A DNA stretch of 64,000 nucleotides from Mycolicibacterium novocastrense (GCF_001570485.1 NZ_BCTA01000099.1:1-64000), one strand, 5' to 3'. Numbered from the stretch's first letter, positions 1 to 10,099 are shown. Numbers and translations are program-made. Notes: generated by a model not told the origin, from the sequence alone.

Positions 1-1
1 C

Positions 2-3000
2 ACCGAGGAGATCCTGGCCGGGGTCTACGCCCAAGTCCTTGGACTGGAGCGAGTCGGCGTCGACGAATCCTTCTTCGAACTCGGCGGCGATTCCATCCTG
101 TCTATGCAGGTCGTGTCCCGCGCCGCATTCGGTGGAGTGATCGTGAAACCCCGCGACGTCTTCGTCGAGCAGACAGTGTCTCGGTTGGCCCGCGTGGCGC
201 GGGTGGCCTGGGTGGTGGTCCGTGACGGTGATGAGGTCGGCCCCGACAAGGTTGAAGCCACCCCGATCATGCGGTGGCTTCAGCAAGCGGATGGCGCAGT
301 TGATCAGTTCAACCAGACGGTGGTGGTGCACGCCCCCGCGGGTGTGACCGAGGCCGATGTGGTGGTGGTACTGCAGGCATTGCTGGATCGACATCCCATG
401 CTGCGGGCCCGCATCGACGATGAATATTATCGCGGGGCCCCGTGGACATTCGCGGTGCCCGAGGCCGGATCGGTGAACGCCGGTGGGTGCCTGCAGGCGG
501 TCGACGTGCTGTCCGACGCGGCGGTGGTGGAGGCCCGTTCGCGCTTGAACCCGTTGGCAGGTGCGATGGTAAGCGCGGTGTGGGCAGCCGAGACGAATCA
601 ACTGGCCTTGGTGGTCCATCACCTGGCGGTCGACGGTGTGTCGTGGCGAATCTTGTTGGAAGACTTGAACATTGCCTGGGCTCAGCACCGCAGCGGGCAG
701 CCGATCGAGTTGTCGGCGGGCGGAACATCGTTCGCCCGTTGGGCGCGGCTGCTCGAGGAACACGCGCACGACCCTGCTGTGGTCGCCCAGGCCGAGGTGT
801 GGCGGCGTGTCGCCGCGACCCCTGCGGCGTTGCCGGCGGTGGAGCCGGGGGTGGATACCTTCGCCAACGCCGGGCAGCTCTCAACGCAGTTGGATCCCGA
901 GACCACGCGAATGCTGCTCGGCGAGGTGCCAGCGGCCTTCCATGCCGGCGTGCAGGACATTCTGCTGATCGCGTTCGGCCTCGCGGTTTCGGAGTTCCTC
1001 GCCAGTGGCGCTGCGCCCGTCGGCATCGACGTCGAGGGGCACGGCCGCGCCGACGAATTGGCCGATGATGTCGACTTGTCGCGCACGGTGGGCTGGTTCA
1101 CCACCAAGTATCCGGTGTCGTTGACCGTTGGTGGTTTGTCGTGGGCACGGGTGATCGCCGGTGACCCCGCGCTCGGCTCGGTCATCAAGTCCGCCAAAGA
1201 GGACCTGCGCGCCATGCCCGACGGCCTGACGTACGGGGTGTTGCGCTATTTGAACTCCGATGTCGACCTGGACGGGCCAGACCCTCGAATCGGGTTCAAC
1301 TACCTCGGACGCCTAGGTGCTGCCGCCGGTGAACTGTCGGATGAGTTCTGGCGTGTCAGCCCTGACAGCGGCGCTGTCGCCCGCGCCAGCCTGGACATTC
1401 CGTTGACGCTTCCGCACACGATCGATCTGAACGCCAGCACGGCCGACACCGAGTCGGGTCCGCAGTTGCACGCCAACTGGACGTGGGCGCCCTCGGCGGT
1501 CGAGGAGGGTCAGGTCAGCCGGCTGGGCCGACTGTGGTTCGAGGCGCTGGCCGGCATCTGCGCACACGTGCGACGCGGTGGGGCGGGCCTGACTCCGTCC
1601 GACATCACTCCGGTTCGGCTGAGTCAGCAGCAGGTCGACGAACTGGAACAGAGATACCGCATCGCGGATGTGTTGCCGTTGACCCCGCTGCAGCAGGGCC
1701 TGCTGTTCCACGCCGACGCGGCCCAAGCCGCCGGTGACGACGTGTATGCGGTGCAGTTGGTGCTCACCGTTGCCGGTCCGCTCGACCAGTACCGGCTGCA
1801 TGAGGCGGTGCGTACGGTGGTGCGTCGCCATCCGAATTTGGCCGCCCGGTTCAACGAGCAGTTCGACCAGCCGGTGCAGATCATCCCGCGTGATGCTGAG
1901 GCAGGGTGGCGGTATGTCGAGCTCGCCACCGATGCCGACGAGCAGGCACAGCACGTTCACGCAGCCGAACGGGAGGCGGTGTTCGACCTCGCCGAGAGTC
2001 CAGCGTTCCGGGTCGCTCTGATCCGCACCGCAGCGGACCGGCACCAGATCGTGATCACCAGCCACCACATCCTGATGGACGGTTGGTCGCTGTCGATCGT
2101 GCTCCAGGAGATGTTCGTCAGTTACTACGGGCAGCGGCTGCCGGCTGCGGTGCCGTACCGGCGGTTCTTCACCTGGCTGGCTGACCGCGACCACGACGCC
2201 GCCCAGACAGCGTGGCGCCGAGTCTTGGACGGCTTCGCCACTCCGACTTTGGTCGCTGCACCGGACCGGCTGGGTATCGGGCCGCGGGATACTCGAACGT
2301 TCTGGTTACCGCAGGTTGCGACCGGTGCGGTCAGCGAACTGGCGCGAACACATCGCACCACGGTCAGCACTGTGTTGCAGGGCGCCTGGGCGCTACTGCT
2401 GACCTCGTTGACCGGCCAGCACGACGTGGCGTTCGGCGTGACGGTGTCGGGTCGGCCCACAGAGGTGCCAGGTGCTGAGTCGATGGTGGGCCTGATGATC
2501 AACACCGTGCCGATGCGGGCGAACACCTCGGCGGAGACCACCGTCGCCGATCTGCTCGAACAGCTGCAGAGCAACTACAACGACACCTTCGAACACCAGC
2601 ACATGGCGCTGCGCGACATCCACCGGCTCACCGGGCACCGCCAATTGTTCGACACCGTCTTCGTTTACGAGAACTACCCGTCCAACACCGCGGCACTCTC
2701 GAGCGCCGACGACCTGGGCATCGTCGACGTCTCCAACCGCGACTTCTACCACTACCCACTCGCGGTTCAAGCGGTACCCGGTCGTGAACTGGAACTGCGC
2801 GTTCAGTTCCGCACGGATGTGTTCGACGCTGCAGACATCGAATCGCTCGTCGAACGCTTCGAGTGGGTGCTGTCGGCCATGATCACCGATCCCACACGAC
2901 AGCTGTCGACGATGAATCTGGTTGACGGACAAGACAGGGCCCGAACGGATTCGGTTCCGCTACCCGAAACCCACAGCACCGGTGCTGCCGATCGAGCGCC

Positions 3001-3223
3001 GGCTACCGTGACCGAGCGCGTAGTGGCCGGCGTTTTCGCCCATGTACTGGAAACAGACCACGTGGGCATCGACGATTCGTTCTTCGATCTGGGCGGAGAT
3101 TCGCTTTCGGCGATGCGCGCAATCGCCGCGATCAACGCCGCCCTCGACAGCCGGCTCGCAGTCACTGCGCTGTTCGACGCTCCGTCGGTCAGGACCTTGA
3201 GCCAGCGGTTGACGGCCCAGTAG
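2..3223 (+). CDS. Non-ribosomal peptide synthetase, C-terminal part (T-E-C-T), 5' end outside window
   Basis: This is the last 1073 residues of an NRPS whose reading frame is already open at base 2. Four domains are visible in order. The first is a peptidyl carrier domain with GGDS (attachment Ser at 92-94). The second is an epimerization domain with HHLAVDG at about residue 206 and an RTVGWFT-type E motif. The third is a condensation domain with HHILMDG at about residue 688. The fourth is a carrier domain with GGDSL (Ser at 3101-3103). The stop TAG is at 3221-3223. A C domain following an E domain is expected to use a D-configured donor. No adenylation domain lies between the last C and T, and no thioesterase or reductase follows. 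The final residue must therefore be loaded in trans, or the chain handed on to another protein. The product is unknown because the rest of the assembly line lies upstream. Confidence 0.93.
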   Translation, partial: TEEILAGVYAQVLGLERVGVDESFFELGGDSILSMQVVSRAAFGGVIVKPRDVFVEQTVSRLARVARVAWVVVRDGDEVGPDKVEATPIMRWLQQADGAVDQFNQTVVVHAPAGVTEADVVVVLQALLDRHPMLRARIDDEYYRGAPWTFAVPEAGSVNAGGCLQAVDVLSDAAVVEARSRLNPLAGAMVSAVWAAETNQLALVVHHLAVDGVSWRILLEDLNIAWAQHRSGQPIELSAGGTSFARWARLLEEHAHDPAVVAQAEVWRRVAATPAALPAVEPGVDTFANAGQLSTQLDPETTRMLLGEVPAAFHAGVQDILLIAFGLAVSEFLASGAAPVGIDVEGHGRADELADDVDLSRTVGWFTTKYPVSLTVGGLSWARVIAGDPALGSVIKSAKEDLRAMPDGLTYGVLRYLNSDVDLDGPDPRIGFNYLGRLGAAAGELSDEFWRVSPDSGAVARASLDIPLTLPHTIDLNASTADTESGPQLHANWTWAPSAVEEGQVSRLGRLWFEALAGICAHVRRGGAGLTPSDITPVRLSQQQVDELEQRYRIADVLPLTPLQQGLLFHADAAQAAGDDVYAVQLVLTVAGPLDQYRLHEAVRTVVRRHPNLAARFNEQFDQPVQIIPRDAEAGWRYVELATDADEQAQHVHAAEREAVFDLAESPAFRVALIRTAADRHQIVITSHHILMDGWSLSIVLQEMFVSYYGQRLPAAVPYRRFFTWLADRDHDAAQTAWRRVLDGFATPTLVAAPDRLGIGPRDTRTFWLPQVATGAVSELARTHRTTVSTVLQGAWALLLTSLTGQHDVAFGVTVSGRPTEVPGAESMVGLMINTVPMRANTSAETTVADLLEQLQSNYNDTFEHQHMALRDIHRLTGHRQLFDTVFVYENYPSNTAALSSADDLGIVDVSNRDFYHYPLAVQAVPGRELELRVQFRTDVFDAADIESLVERFEWVLSAMITDPTRQLSTMNLVDGQDRARTDSVPLPETHSTGAADRAPATVTERVVAGVFAHVLETDHVGIDDSFFDLGGDSLSAMRAIAAINAALDSRLAVTALFDAPSVRTLSQRLTAQ

Positions 3224-3244
3224 ACGCGGACGTCCGCGCGACCG

Positions 3245-3919
3245 TCACCATACGTACGGCACCAGGCGGTGGCGAACCTTCTCGGTGTACTCGCGGTATC
3301 CGTCCAGCTCCGCCCTCAGCATGTTCTCCTCGTCGCGGATGCGGAAGGTGAGGATGGCCACGCCGACTATGACGAAGACGAGCCCGACGTAGGAGCCCAG
3401 CGCCAGCGGTATGCCGACCATCAGGATCACGTTGCCGCTGTACATGGGGTGCCGCACAATCCCGTAAAGACCTGTCGAGATGACGGTCTGGCCTTCCTCG
3501 ACGCGAACGGTCGCAGCCGCATGGCTGTTTTGGATGACCACCAGCATCATCACCGTGACGCCGACGGCTACCAGAATGATGCCCAATATGCAGATCGACG
3601 TGGGCACCGAGGACCAGCTAAAGCGATGGTCGAGTGCGCTGACTGCCAACATCGACGCGAGAGTCATCCACGATCCGGCCATGACGAACTTCTGGGTCCT
3701 GCGCGATTCCGCCGCTGGACCCCCACGCATCCGCCGCTCGAGCGCGACCGGATTCGTTCGCATCAGGTAGATGCTGGGAATCCACCCCGAGAGGGCGAAC
3801 ACAACGAGGAAAACCCACGCTTGCCAGTAGTCGAAGGTGCCTGCCGCCAGGAACAGGATCAGTCCGAACGTGACAGGTTCGACTAGACCGAACGCCAACA
3901 TCTTAGGAGTGGTCTTCAA
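3245..3919 (-). CDS. Isoprenylcysteine methyltransferase-like integral membrane protein
   Basis: This is a 224-aa polytopic membrane protein of the ICMT/phospholipid methyltransferase superfamily. Supporting motifs are the C-terminal GLYGIVRHPMYSG segment, the following hydrophobic helices, and RDEENML...YREY near the end, all typical of the SAM-binding C-terminal part of this superfamily. The substrate cannot be told from sequence. I chose the TTG start at 3919 because an AAGGGGAA ribosome site sits just upstream in the transcript and the hydrophobic segment begins soon after. The frame stays open upstream to 4045, but that extension is Arg-rich and lacks similar support. The gene is transcribed away from htpG and is convergent with the NRPS gene. 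Confidence 0.75.
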   Translation of the reverse strand: MKTTPKMLAFGLVEPVTFGLILFLAAGTFDYWQAWVFLVVFALSGWIPSIYLMRTNPVALERRMRGGPAAESRRTQKFVMAGSWMTLASMLAVSALDHRFSWSSVPTSICILGIILVAVGVTVMMLVVIQNSHAAATVRVEEGQTVISTGLYGIVRHPMYSGNVILMVGIPLALGSYVGLVFVIVGVAILTFRIRDEENMLRAELDGYREYTEKVRHRLVPYVW

Positions 3920-4137
3920 CGATTCCCCTTCTGGTCCCTGGGCTTCCGGCGAACCGGTCGGCCCGCAGCGCACGTTTGTAAAGTACCGTCCGCCACGGCG
4001 ACTGGTACGCGAACGGGTCGCACGTCGGACAGCCGCCATGACCACGGCCGGTAACCGATCACCCGGGCACTGGTCACGATCCGCTCGATATCATCTGCGG
4101 GTATCGAAAAGCCGGGGATTGTGTCGATCGGAGGCGC
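3920..4137. promoter_or_regulatory. Divergent intergenic region between the methyltransferase gene and htpG
   Basis: These 218 bp separate two divergently transcribed genes and should carry promoters for both. I see no convincing CIRCE (TTAGCACTC-N9-GAGTGCTAA) or HAIR (CTTGAGT-N7-ACTCAAG) heat-shock operator here, so htpG control is not explained by the visible sequence. Open frames cross part of the region but have no supporting ribosome sites. Confidence 0.4.
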
Positions 4138-6075
4138 ATGACTGCACGAGTCGAGGAGTTGGAGTTCCAGGCAGAGGCCCGCCAACTCCTGGAATTGCTG
4201 ATCCACTCGGTGTACTCCAACAAGGATTCGTTCCTGCGGGAGTTGATTTCGAATTCGTCCGACGCGCTCGACAAGCTGCGGCTGGAGGCGCTGCGCAACA
4301 AGGACCTGGACGTCGACACCGCCGATCTGCACATCGAGATCGTCCCGGACAAAGAGGCACGCACCCTGACCGTCCGCGACAACGGCATTGGCATGACTCA
4401 CGACGAGGTCGTCGAACTCATCGGCACGCTCGCCAAGTCGGGCACCGGCCAACTCCGCCAGCAGTTGCGCGAGGCCAAGAACGCGGCCGCCGCCGAGGAA
4501 CTGATCGGCCAGTTCGGGATCGGTTTCTACTCGACGTTCATGGTCGCCGACAAGGTCGAGCTGCTCACCCGCAAGGCCGGCGAGAGCCAGGCCACCCGGT
4601 GGGTCTCCAGCGGTGAGGCCACCTACACCATCGAAACCGTCGAGAACGCGCCCCAAGGCACCTCGGTCACCCTGCACCTCAAGCCCGAGGACGCCGAGGA
4701 CCAGCTGCACGATTACACCTCGGAGTGGAAGATCCGGGAACTGGTCAAGAAGTACTCCGACTTCATCGCCTGGCCCATCCGGATGGACGTCGAGCGCCGC
4801 ACCCCGCCGAGAGAAGAGGGCGGCTCCGAAACTGGTCAGGAGACCGTCACCGTCGAGACGCAGACCCTCAACTCGATGAAGGCGCTGTGGGCCAAGTCCA
4901 AGGACGAGGTTTCCGACGAGGAATACAAGGAGTTCTACAAGCACATCGCCCACGCCTGGGACGACCCCCTCGAGGTGATCGCGATGAAGGCCGAGGGCAC
5001 TTTCGAGTACCAGGCCCTGCTGTTCATCCCGTCGCAAGCGCCGTTCGACCTGTTCACCCGCGACGCCAAGGTCGGTATCCAGCTCTACGTGCGGCGCGTG
5101 TTCATCATGGGCGACTGCGAAGACCTCATGCCCATGTACCTGCGCTTCGTCAAGGGTGTCGTCGATGCACAGGACATGTCGCTCAACGTCTCTCGCGAAA
5201 TCCTCCAGCAGGACCGGCAAGTCACCGCGATCCGCCGGCGGCTGACCAAGAAGGTCCTGTCGACGATCCAGGAGTTGCAGTCCGAGCGGCCGGACGACTA
5301 CCGCACGTTCTGGACCCACTTCGGGTCCGTCGTCAAAGAGGGTCTGATGTCGGACTTCGACAACCGCGACACCCTGCTGCGGATCTCGTCGTTCGCCTCC
5401 ACCCACAGCGACGACGAACCCACCACCCTCGCCCAATATGTCGAGCGCATGAAGGACGGTCAGGAGCAGATCTTCTACGCAACCGGACAGTCCCGCGAGC
5501 AACTCCTCAAGTCGCCCCATCTGGAGGCGTTCAAAGCCAAGGGTTACGAGGTGCTGCTGCTCACCGACCCGGTTGACGAGATCTGGGTTGGCTCGGTGTC
5601 CGACTTCGATGGGAAGCCACTGCAGTCCGTCGCGCGCGGCGAGGTCGACCTCGACTCGGACGAGGAGAAGAGCGACGCCGAACGCGAGGAACAGCAGAAG
5701 GAGTTCGCCGAACTGCTCGACTGGTTGAAGGAGACCCTGAGCGAGCACGTCTCGGAGGTCCGGCTCTCCACGCGTCTGACTGATTCGCCGGCGTGCCTGA
5801 TCACGCCGACCTTCGGCATCACACCCGCGCTCGCCCGCATGTACCGCGCCTCCGGGCAGACGGTGCCGGTCAGCAAGCGGATCCTCGAACTCAACCCCAA
5901 GCATGCGCTCGTCGTGGGTCTTCGACAGGCGCACAAGGATCGCGGCGATGAGGCCGGGATGAACGATACCGCCGAATTGCTCTATGGGACGGCGCTTCTG
6001 GCCGAAGGCGACCTACCCGACGACCCGGCCAAGTTCGCCGGGCTCATCGCCGAGCGGCTCGCCCGCACCGTGTAA
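4138..6075 (+). CDS. htpG: Molecular chaperone HtpG (Hsp90)
   Basis: This is a 645-aa cytosolic Hsp90-family ATP-dependent chaperone of full bacterial length. The N-terminal GHKL ATPase domain shows the conserved NKDSFLRELISNSSDALDK helix, the DNGIGMT nucleotide loop and the GQFGIGFYS lid-region glycine motif. The middle domain includes LNVSREILQQ with the catalytic-loop Arg, and a C-terminal dimerization segment follows. It starts at ATG 4138 with the typical MTARVEELEFQAE opening. It is monocistronic as far as can be seen, with a 95-nt gap to the ABC gene that follows. Confidence 0.97.
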   Translation: MTARVEELEFQAEARQLLELLIHSVYSNKDSFLRELISNSSDALDKLRLEALRNKDLDVDTADLHIEIVPDKEARTLTVRDNGIGMTHDEVVELIGTLAKSGTGQLRQQLREAKNAAAAEELIGQFGIGFYSTFMVADKVELLTRKAGESQATRWVSSGEATYTIETVENAPQGTSVTLHLKPEDAEDQLHDYTSEWKIRELVKKYSDFIAWPIRMDVERRTPPREEGGSETGQETVTVETQTLNSMKALWAKSKDEVSDEEYKEFYKHIAHAWDDPLEVIAMKAEGTFEYQALLFIPSQAPFDLFTRDAKVGIQLYVRRVFIMGDCEDLMPMYLRFVKGVVDAQDMSLNVSREILQQDRQVTAIRRRLTKKVLSTIQELQSERPDDYRTFWTHFGSVVKEGLMSDFDNRDTLLRISSFASTHSDDEPTTLAQYVERMKDGQEQIFYATGQSREQLLKSPHLEAFKAKGYEVLLLTDPVDEIWVGSVSDFDGKPLQSVARGEVDLDSDEEKSDAEREEQQKEFAELLDWLKETLSEHVSEVRLSTRLTDSPACLITPTFGITPALARMYRASGQTVPVSKRILELNPKHALVVGLRQAHKDRGDEAGMNDTAELLYGTALLAEGDLPDDPAKFAGLIAERLARTV

Positions 6076-6170
6076 GCGAGTCGCCGAACCTGGGTACCCC
6101 CTATGTGCCCTGGTCAGCGGCCGCGGGAAGCCGTTGACCTCATCTATTGTTGAGGTTCTACGGTGATTTC

Positions 6171-8051
6171 ATGAGCATGGAAACGGTCGCGCGGCAGGCG
6201 CTCTACCGGCAGTCGCATGCCCGCGGCGGTGACCTGCGGTCGCTGCTGAACGCGGCGTTACTGCGTCGCATCTGGCGCTTCGCCGGGCGCCACCATCCTC
6301 GGCTGCGCGCGTTCGTCGCCGTCAGCGTCGTCGCGGCACTCCTCGGCGTCGCCACCCCCGTGCTGGCGGGTAAGGTCGTCGACGCGATCACAGCAGGGTC
6401 GCGCGGCACGGTGCTTCTGCTGGCGGCCGTCATCGCTGCGGTGGCCGTCGCCGAGACCGGCGCCTCCCTCGTGACGAGGTGGCTGTCGTCGACGATCGGC
6501 GAGGGCTTGATCCTCGACCTGCGCACCGCAGTGTTCGACCACGTGCAACGGATGCCGGTCGCCTTCTTCACCCGCACCCGAACCGGCGCATTGGTCAGCC
6601 GGCTCGGCAACGACGTCATGGGCGCGCAGCGGGCCTTCTCCGACACGCTGTCGGGTGTGGTGTCCAACCTCGTGACGCTCACGCTGACGTTGGTGGTGAT
6701 GCTGTCGATCTCCTGGCAGGTCACCCTGCTCTCGCTGGTGCTCGTGCCGCTGTTCATCGTTCCGGCCCGCCGGATCGGCCGCACCATGGCCCGGCTGTCG
6801 CGCGAGGCCGCCGCCCACAACGCGACCATGAACACCCAGATGACCGAACGGTTCTCGGCGCCCGGCGCGACGCTGGTCAAGCTGTTCGGCAATCCCGCGA
6901 CAGAATCTCGCGAGTTCGCCGTGCGCGCGGGGCGCGTCCGCGACATCGGCGTGAAAACCGCGATGCTGCAGTCGGTCTTCATGAACTCGCTGACGTTCAT
7001 GTCGGCCCTTGCGCTCGCGCTGGTCTACGGGCTCGGCGGTGCCCTCGCGATCGGGGGCCACCTGCAGGCCGGCGCGATCGTGTCGCTGGCCCTGTTGCTG
7101 ACCCGGCTCTATGCTCCGCTGACCGCACTGGCCAACGCGCACGTCGAGATCGCCACCGCCCTGGTGTCCTTCGAGCGGGTCTTCGAGGTGCTCGACCTCG
7201 AACCGCTCATCGCCGAGAAGGCGGACGCCGTCCCCGTGCCCGCCGGCCCGGTGGCGGTGCAGTTCGACAACGTGCGCTTCTCCTACCCGTCGGCGGACAA
7301 GGTGTCGCTGGCCTCACTGGAGGAGGTCGCCGAACTCGACATCCGCGGCGGTGACGAAGTGCTGCACGGCATCTCGTTCACGGCGCAACCCGGTCAGATG
7401 GTGGCGCTGGTCGGCTCGTCCGGCGCCGGCAAGTCGACGATCGCCTCGCTTCTCGCCCGGCTCTACGACGTCGACTCCGGTGCGGTGACGTTCAACGGCG
7501 TCGACGTCCGCGACGTGTCCTTCGCGTCGCTCAAGGAGACGGTCGGCGTGGTCACCCAAGACGGCCACCTGTTCCACGAGTCGATCCGGGCCAACCTCAC
7601 GCTGGCGGCATCCGATGCCACCGATGACGAACTGTGGGAGGCACTCGACCGCGCCCGGCTGGCCGACGTGGTCGCCGAGATGCCCGACGGTCTCGACACC
7701 GTGGTCGGCGAGCGGGGATATCGCCTGTCCGGCGGGCAGCGCCAGCGGTTGACGATCGCGCGCCTGCTGCTGGGCCGATCACGGGTCGTCGTGCTCGACG
7801 AGGCCACCGCCTCGCTGGACTCCGAATCGGAGGCTGCCGTTCAGCAGGCGCTCACCGAGGCGCTCGCCGGCCGGACGTCCATCGTGATCGCGCACCGGTT
7901 GTCCACCGTCCGTGCCGCCGATCTCCTCCTAGTCGTCGAGGACGGCCGCATCGTCGAGCGCGGCACGCACTTCGAACTTCTCGCCAACCGGGGCCGCTAC
8001 GCCGAGTTGTACGAAACCCAGTTCGGAGCCCAGGAAACGGCCGCCGCGTGA
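6171..8051 (+). CDS. ABC exporter half-transporter (TMD-NBD), canonical ATP site
   Basis: This is a roughly 626-aa fused permease-ATPase of the type IV (MsbA/MDR-like) exporter fold. An N-terminal six-helix membrane domain is followed by a nucleotide-binding domain. The NBD has Walker A GSSGAGKST, Q-loop VVTQDGHLF, signature LSGGQRQRL, Walker B VVVLDEATASLD with the catalytic Glu, and H-switch VIAHRLSTV. All motifs are canonical, so a homodimer is the simplest reading. It stands apart from the next two ABC genes by a 113-nt gap. I chose ATG 6171 (MSMETVARQ), but in-frame TTG codons at 6147 and 6150 are possible alternatives. The exported substrate is not evident. Confidence 0.88.
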   Translation: MSMETVARQALYRQSHARGGDLRSLLNAALLRRIWRFAGRHHPRLRAFVAVSVVAALLGVATPVLAGKVVDAITAGSRGTVLLLAAVIAAVAVAETGASLVTRWLSSTIGEGLILDLRTAVFDHVQRMPVAFFTRTRTGALVSRLGNDVMGAQRAFSDTLSGVVSNLVTLTLTLVVMLSISWQVTLLSLVLVPLFIVPARRIGRTMARLSREAAAHNATMNTQMTERFSAPGATLVKLFGNPATESREFAVRAGRVRDIGVKTAMLQSVFMNSLTFMSALALALVYGLGGALAIGGHLQAGAIVSLALLLTRLYAPLTALANAHVEIATALVSFERVFEVLDLEPLIAEKADAVPVPAGPVAVQFDNVRFSYPSADKVSLASLEEVAELDIRGGDEVLHGISFTAQPGQMVALVGSSGAGKSTIASLLARLYDVDSGAVTFNGVDVRDVSFASLKETVGVVTQDGHLFHESIRANLTLAASDATDDELWEALDRARLADVVAEMPDGLDTVVGERGYRLSGGQRQRLTIARLLLGRSRVVVLDEATASLDSESEAAVQQALTEALAGRTSIVIAHRLSTVRAADLLLVVEDGRIVERGTHFELLANRGRYAELYETQFGAQETAAA

Positions 8052-8164
8052 TTCGAACTATCGCGAAACTGCATTGGCGCAGGCGTCCACTCGACATTTC
8101 CCTGCTGGAATGCCGTTTCGGCGCACGAGGTTATCCGGTCGCCCCGCATGGGAAGATGGCCTAA

Positions 8165-10099
8165 GTGGTCGCTCCCGAAATCCAGGCCCTGCGCTCAGCG
8201 CCGGCCATCGCCCCGCCACCGCAACGCCGACGCGCGAGCTCGGACCTGTGGCGGATGCTGCCGTACCTGATGCCGTACCGGGCGCGCTGGATCGCGATGG
8301 TCACCGTCGCGATCGCCAGCCTCGCCGCCACCGTGTCGATCCCGCTGATGACCAAGGCCGTCATCGACGGTCCGGTGCGCCACCAGGACCAGCAGGGCCT
8401 GTGGCTGCTCGGCACCGCCGCGATGGGCGTCGGCATCACCGAGGCGGTCCTGTGGTTCATCCGCCGTTGGCTGGCGGCGCGCGCCACCATGGGCGTCGAG
8501 GCCGACATCCGCAAGGATCTCTACGCCCGGCTGCAGGTGCTGCCGATGAGCTTCCACGGGCGCTGGCAGTCCGGCCAGCTGCTCTCGCGAATCATGAACG
8601 ACCTCAGCACTATTCGTCGCTTCATGTCTTTCGGTCTGCTCTTCCTTCTGCTCAACGGACTGCAGATCACCGTTGTGACGGCCATCCTGCTGACGATGTA
8701 CTGGCCGCTGGGCGTGATCGTGCTGGTGTCGATCGTGCCGATCACACTGACCGTCCTGCACTTCCAACAGGAGTACACCCGGTTGTCGCGGCTGGCGCAG
8801 GATCAGGCGGGCCACGTCGCCACCCACGTCGAGGAGTCCGCGCTCGGGCTGCGGGTGGTGAAATCCTTCGGGCGCGAGGACTACGTCTACGACCGGTTCG
8901 ACGAACAACTCTCCGATCTCTATGAAACGCAGATCGATCGCGTGTCGGTCTCGGCGAAGTTCTGGACGCTGCTCGAAGTCATCCCGAACCTGACCTTGAT
9001 CGTGGTGCTCGGTTTCGGCGCCTACGCCGCCGGTGAAGGTCACGTCACCCTTGGCACCCTGGTCGCATTCATCACGATGATGCTGTCGCTGGTCTGGCCC
9101 ATCGCCTCCCTGGGCTTTCTGTTGTCGATGACGCAGGAGTCGTTCACCGCCGCGAACCGGATCACCGAGATCTTCGATACGGCAATCGATATCGCCGACG
9201 GTCCCGTGGATGAACCGCCGAGCGGTGGACGCCTGGAACTCGTCGACGTCGGATTCCGATTCCCCGACTCGGACGATTTCGCTCTGCGCCATGTCACCCT
9301 CACCGTTGAGCCGGGGGAGACGCTCGCGCTCGTCGGGCCGACGGGATCGGGAAAGTCGGTGCTGGCCGCACTGCTGTCCCGGTTGTACGACGTGACCGAG
9401 GGATCCATCCGCATCGACGGCCGCGACATCCGCGAACTCACCCTGTCGGCGCTGCGTGAAACGGTGGCCACGGCCTTCGAGGACCCGACGCTGTTCTCCA
9501 TGTCGGTCGCCGAGAACCTGAAGCTCGGACGCGCCCCCGAAAACCCAGCCTCCGATGACGAGCTGGCCGAAGCGATCGACGTCGCGGCCGCCCACTTCGT
9601 CTACGACCTGCCGTTCGGCCTCGAAACCCGCATCGGCGAACAGGGCATGAGCCTGTCCGGTGGGCAGCGGCAGCGGCTGTCGCTGGCGCGGGCGATCCTG
9701 GCGGCGCCCAAGATCCTCGTGCTCGACGACACGTTGTCCGCGCTCGACGTTCACACCGAAGCGGTGGTCGAGGAGGCGCTGCGCCGCGTGCTGCACTCCG
9801 TCACGGGAATTGTTGTGGCGCACCGCGCGTCGACGGTGCTGCTCGCCGACAAGGTGGCCCTGTTGGAGGACGGCACCATCACCCGCGTCGGCACGCACGC
9901 CGAACTGCTGGCGCGGGTGCCGCAGTACCGCTACCTGCTGGCCGCCGATGACGAACTCGACGACGGCACCGAGCGCGCGTGCGCGTGGGAGGACGATCGG
10001 GACCGCAGCCGCCTCGACCACGCCGTGGAGGAGCAGGAGGCGCTGCACCGCGACCCTGCGCAGCGACGCTTCGCCGCCTCGGAGGCCGAACGCCGATGA
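8165..10099 (+). CDS. ABC exporter half-transporter with degenerate catalytic site (heterodimer subunit 1)
   Basis: This is a 644-aa TMD-NBD half-transporter. Walker A GPTGSGKSV and signature LSGGQRQRL are intact. Walker B reads LVLDDTLSALD, so Asp replaces the catalytic Glu, and the Q-loop region reads TAFEDPTLF, without the usual Gln. These are the hallmarks of the non-canonical subunit of heterodimeric exporters such as TM287/288 or BmrCD. It begins at GTG 8165 after GGAAGATGG. Its stop overlaps the start of the next ABC gene by 4 nt (ATGA, 10096-10099), which suggests translational coupling and a stoichiometric complex. A charged C-terminal tail follows the NBD. The substrate is unknown. 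Confidence 0.9.
   Translation: MVAPEIQALRSAPAIAPPPQRRRASSDLWRMLPYLMPYRARWIAMVTVAIASLAATVSIPLMTKAVIDGPVRHQDQQGLWLLGTAAMGVGITEAVLWFIRRWLAARATMGVEADIRKDLYARLQVLPMSFHGRWQSGQLLSRIMNDLSTIRRFMSFGLLFLLLNGLQITVVTAILLTMYWPLGVIVLVSIVPITLTVLHFQQEYTRLSRLAQDQAGHVATHVEESALGLRVVKSFGREDYVYDRFDEQLSDLYETQIDRVSVSAKFWTLLEVIPNLTLIVVLGFGAYAAGEGHVTLGTLVAFITMMLSLVWPIASLGFLLSMTQESFTAANRITEIFDTAIDIADGPVDEPPSGGRLELVDVGFRFPDSDDFALRHVTLTVEPGETLALVGPTGSGKSVLAALLSRLYDVTEGSIRIDGRDIRELTLSALRETVATAFEDPTLFSMSVAENLKLGRAPENPASDDELAEAIDVAAAHFVYDLPFGLETRIGEQGMSLSGGQRQRLSLARAILAAPKILVLDDTLSALDVHTEAVVEEALRRVLHSVTGIVVAHRASTVLLADKVALLEDGTITRVGTHAELLARVPQYRYLLAADDELDDGTERACAWEDDRDRSRLDHAVEEQEALHRDPAQRRFAASEAERR

Noticed and set aside
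3920-4137. CIRCE or HAIR operator upstream of htpG
   Set aside because: I looked on both strands for TTAGCACTC-N9-GAGTGCTAA and CTTGAGT-N7-ACTCAAG and found no arm with acceptable match.
3916-5934. Long antisense open frame (672 codons) opposite htpG
   Set aside because: It mirrors htpG codon positions in very GC-rich DNA, has no ribosome site, shows a low-complexity Val/Gly/Asp composition and overlaps an unmistakable chaperone gene.
8060-8130. Possible fourth copy of the CGCCGAAACTG inverted-repeat family between ABC genes
   Set aside because: CGCGAAACTGC and GCCGTTTCGGCG are only loosely complementary, with several mismatches; not convincing beside the three clear copies.
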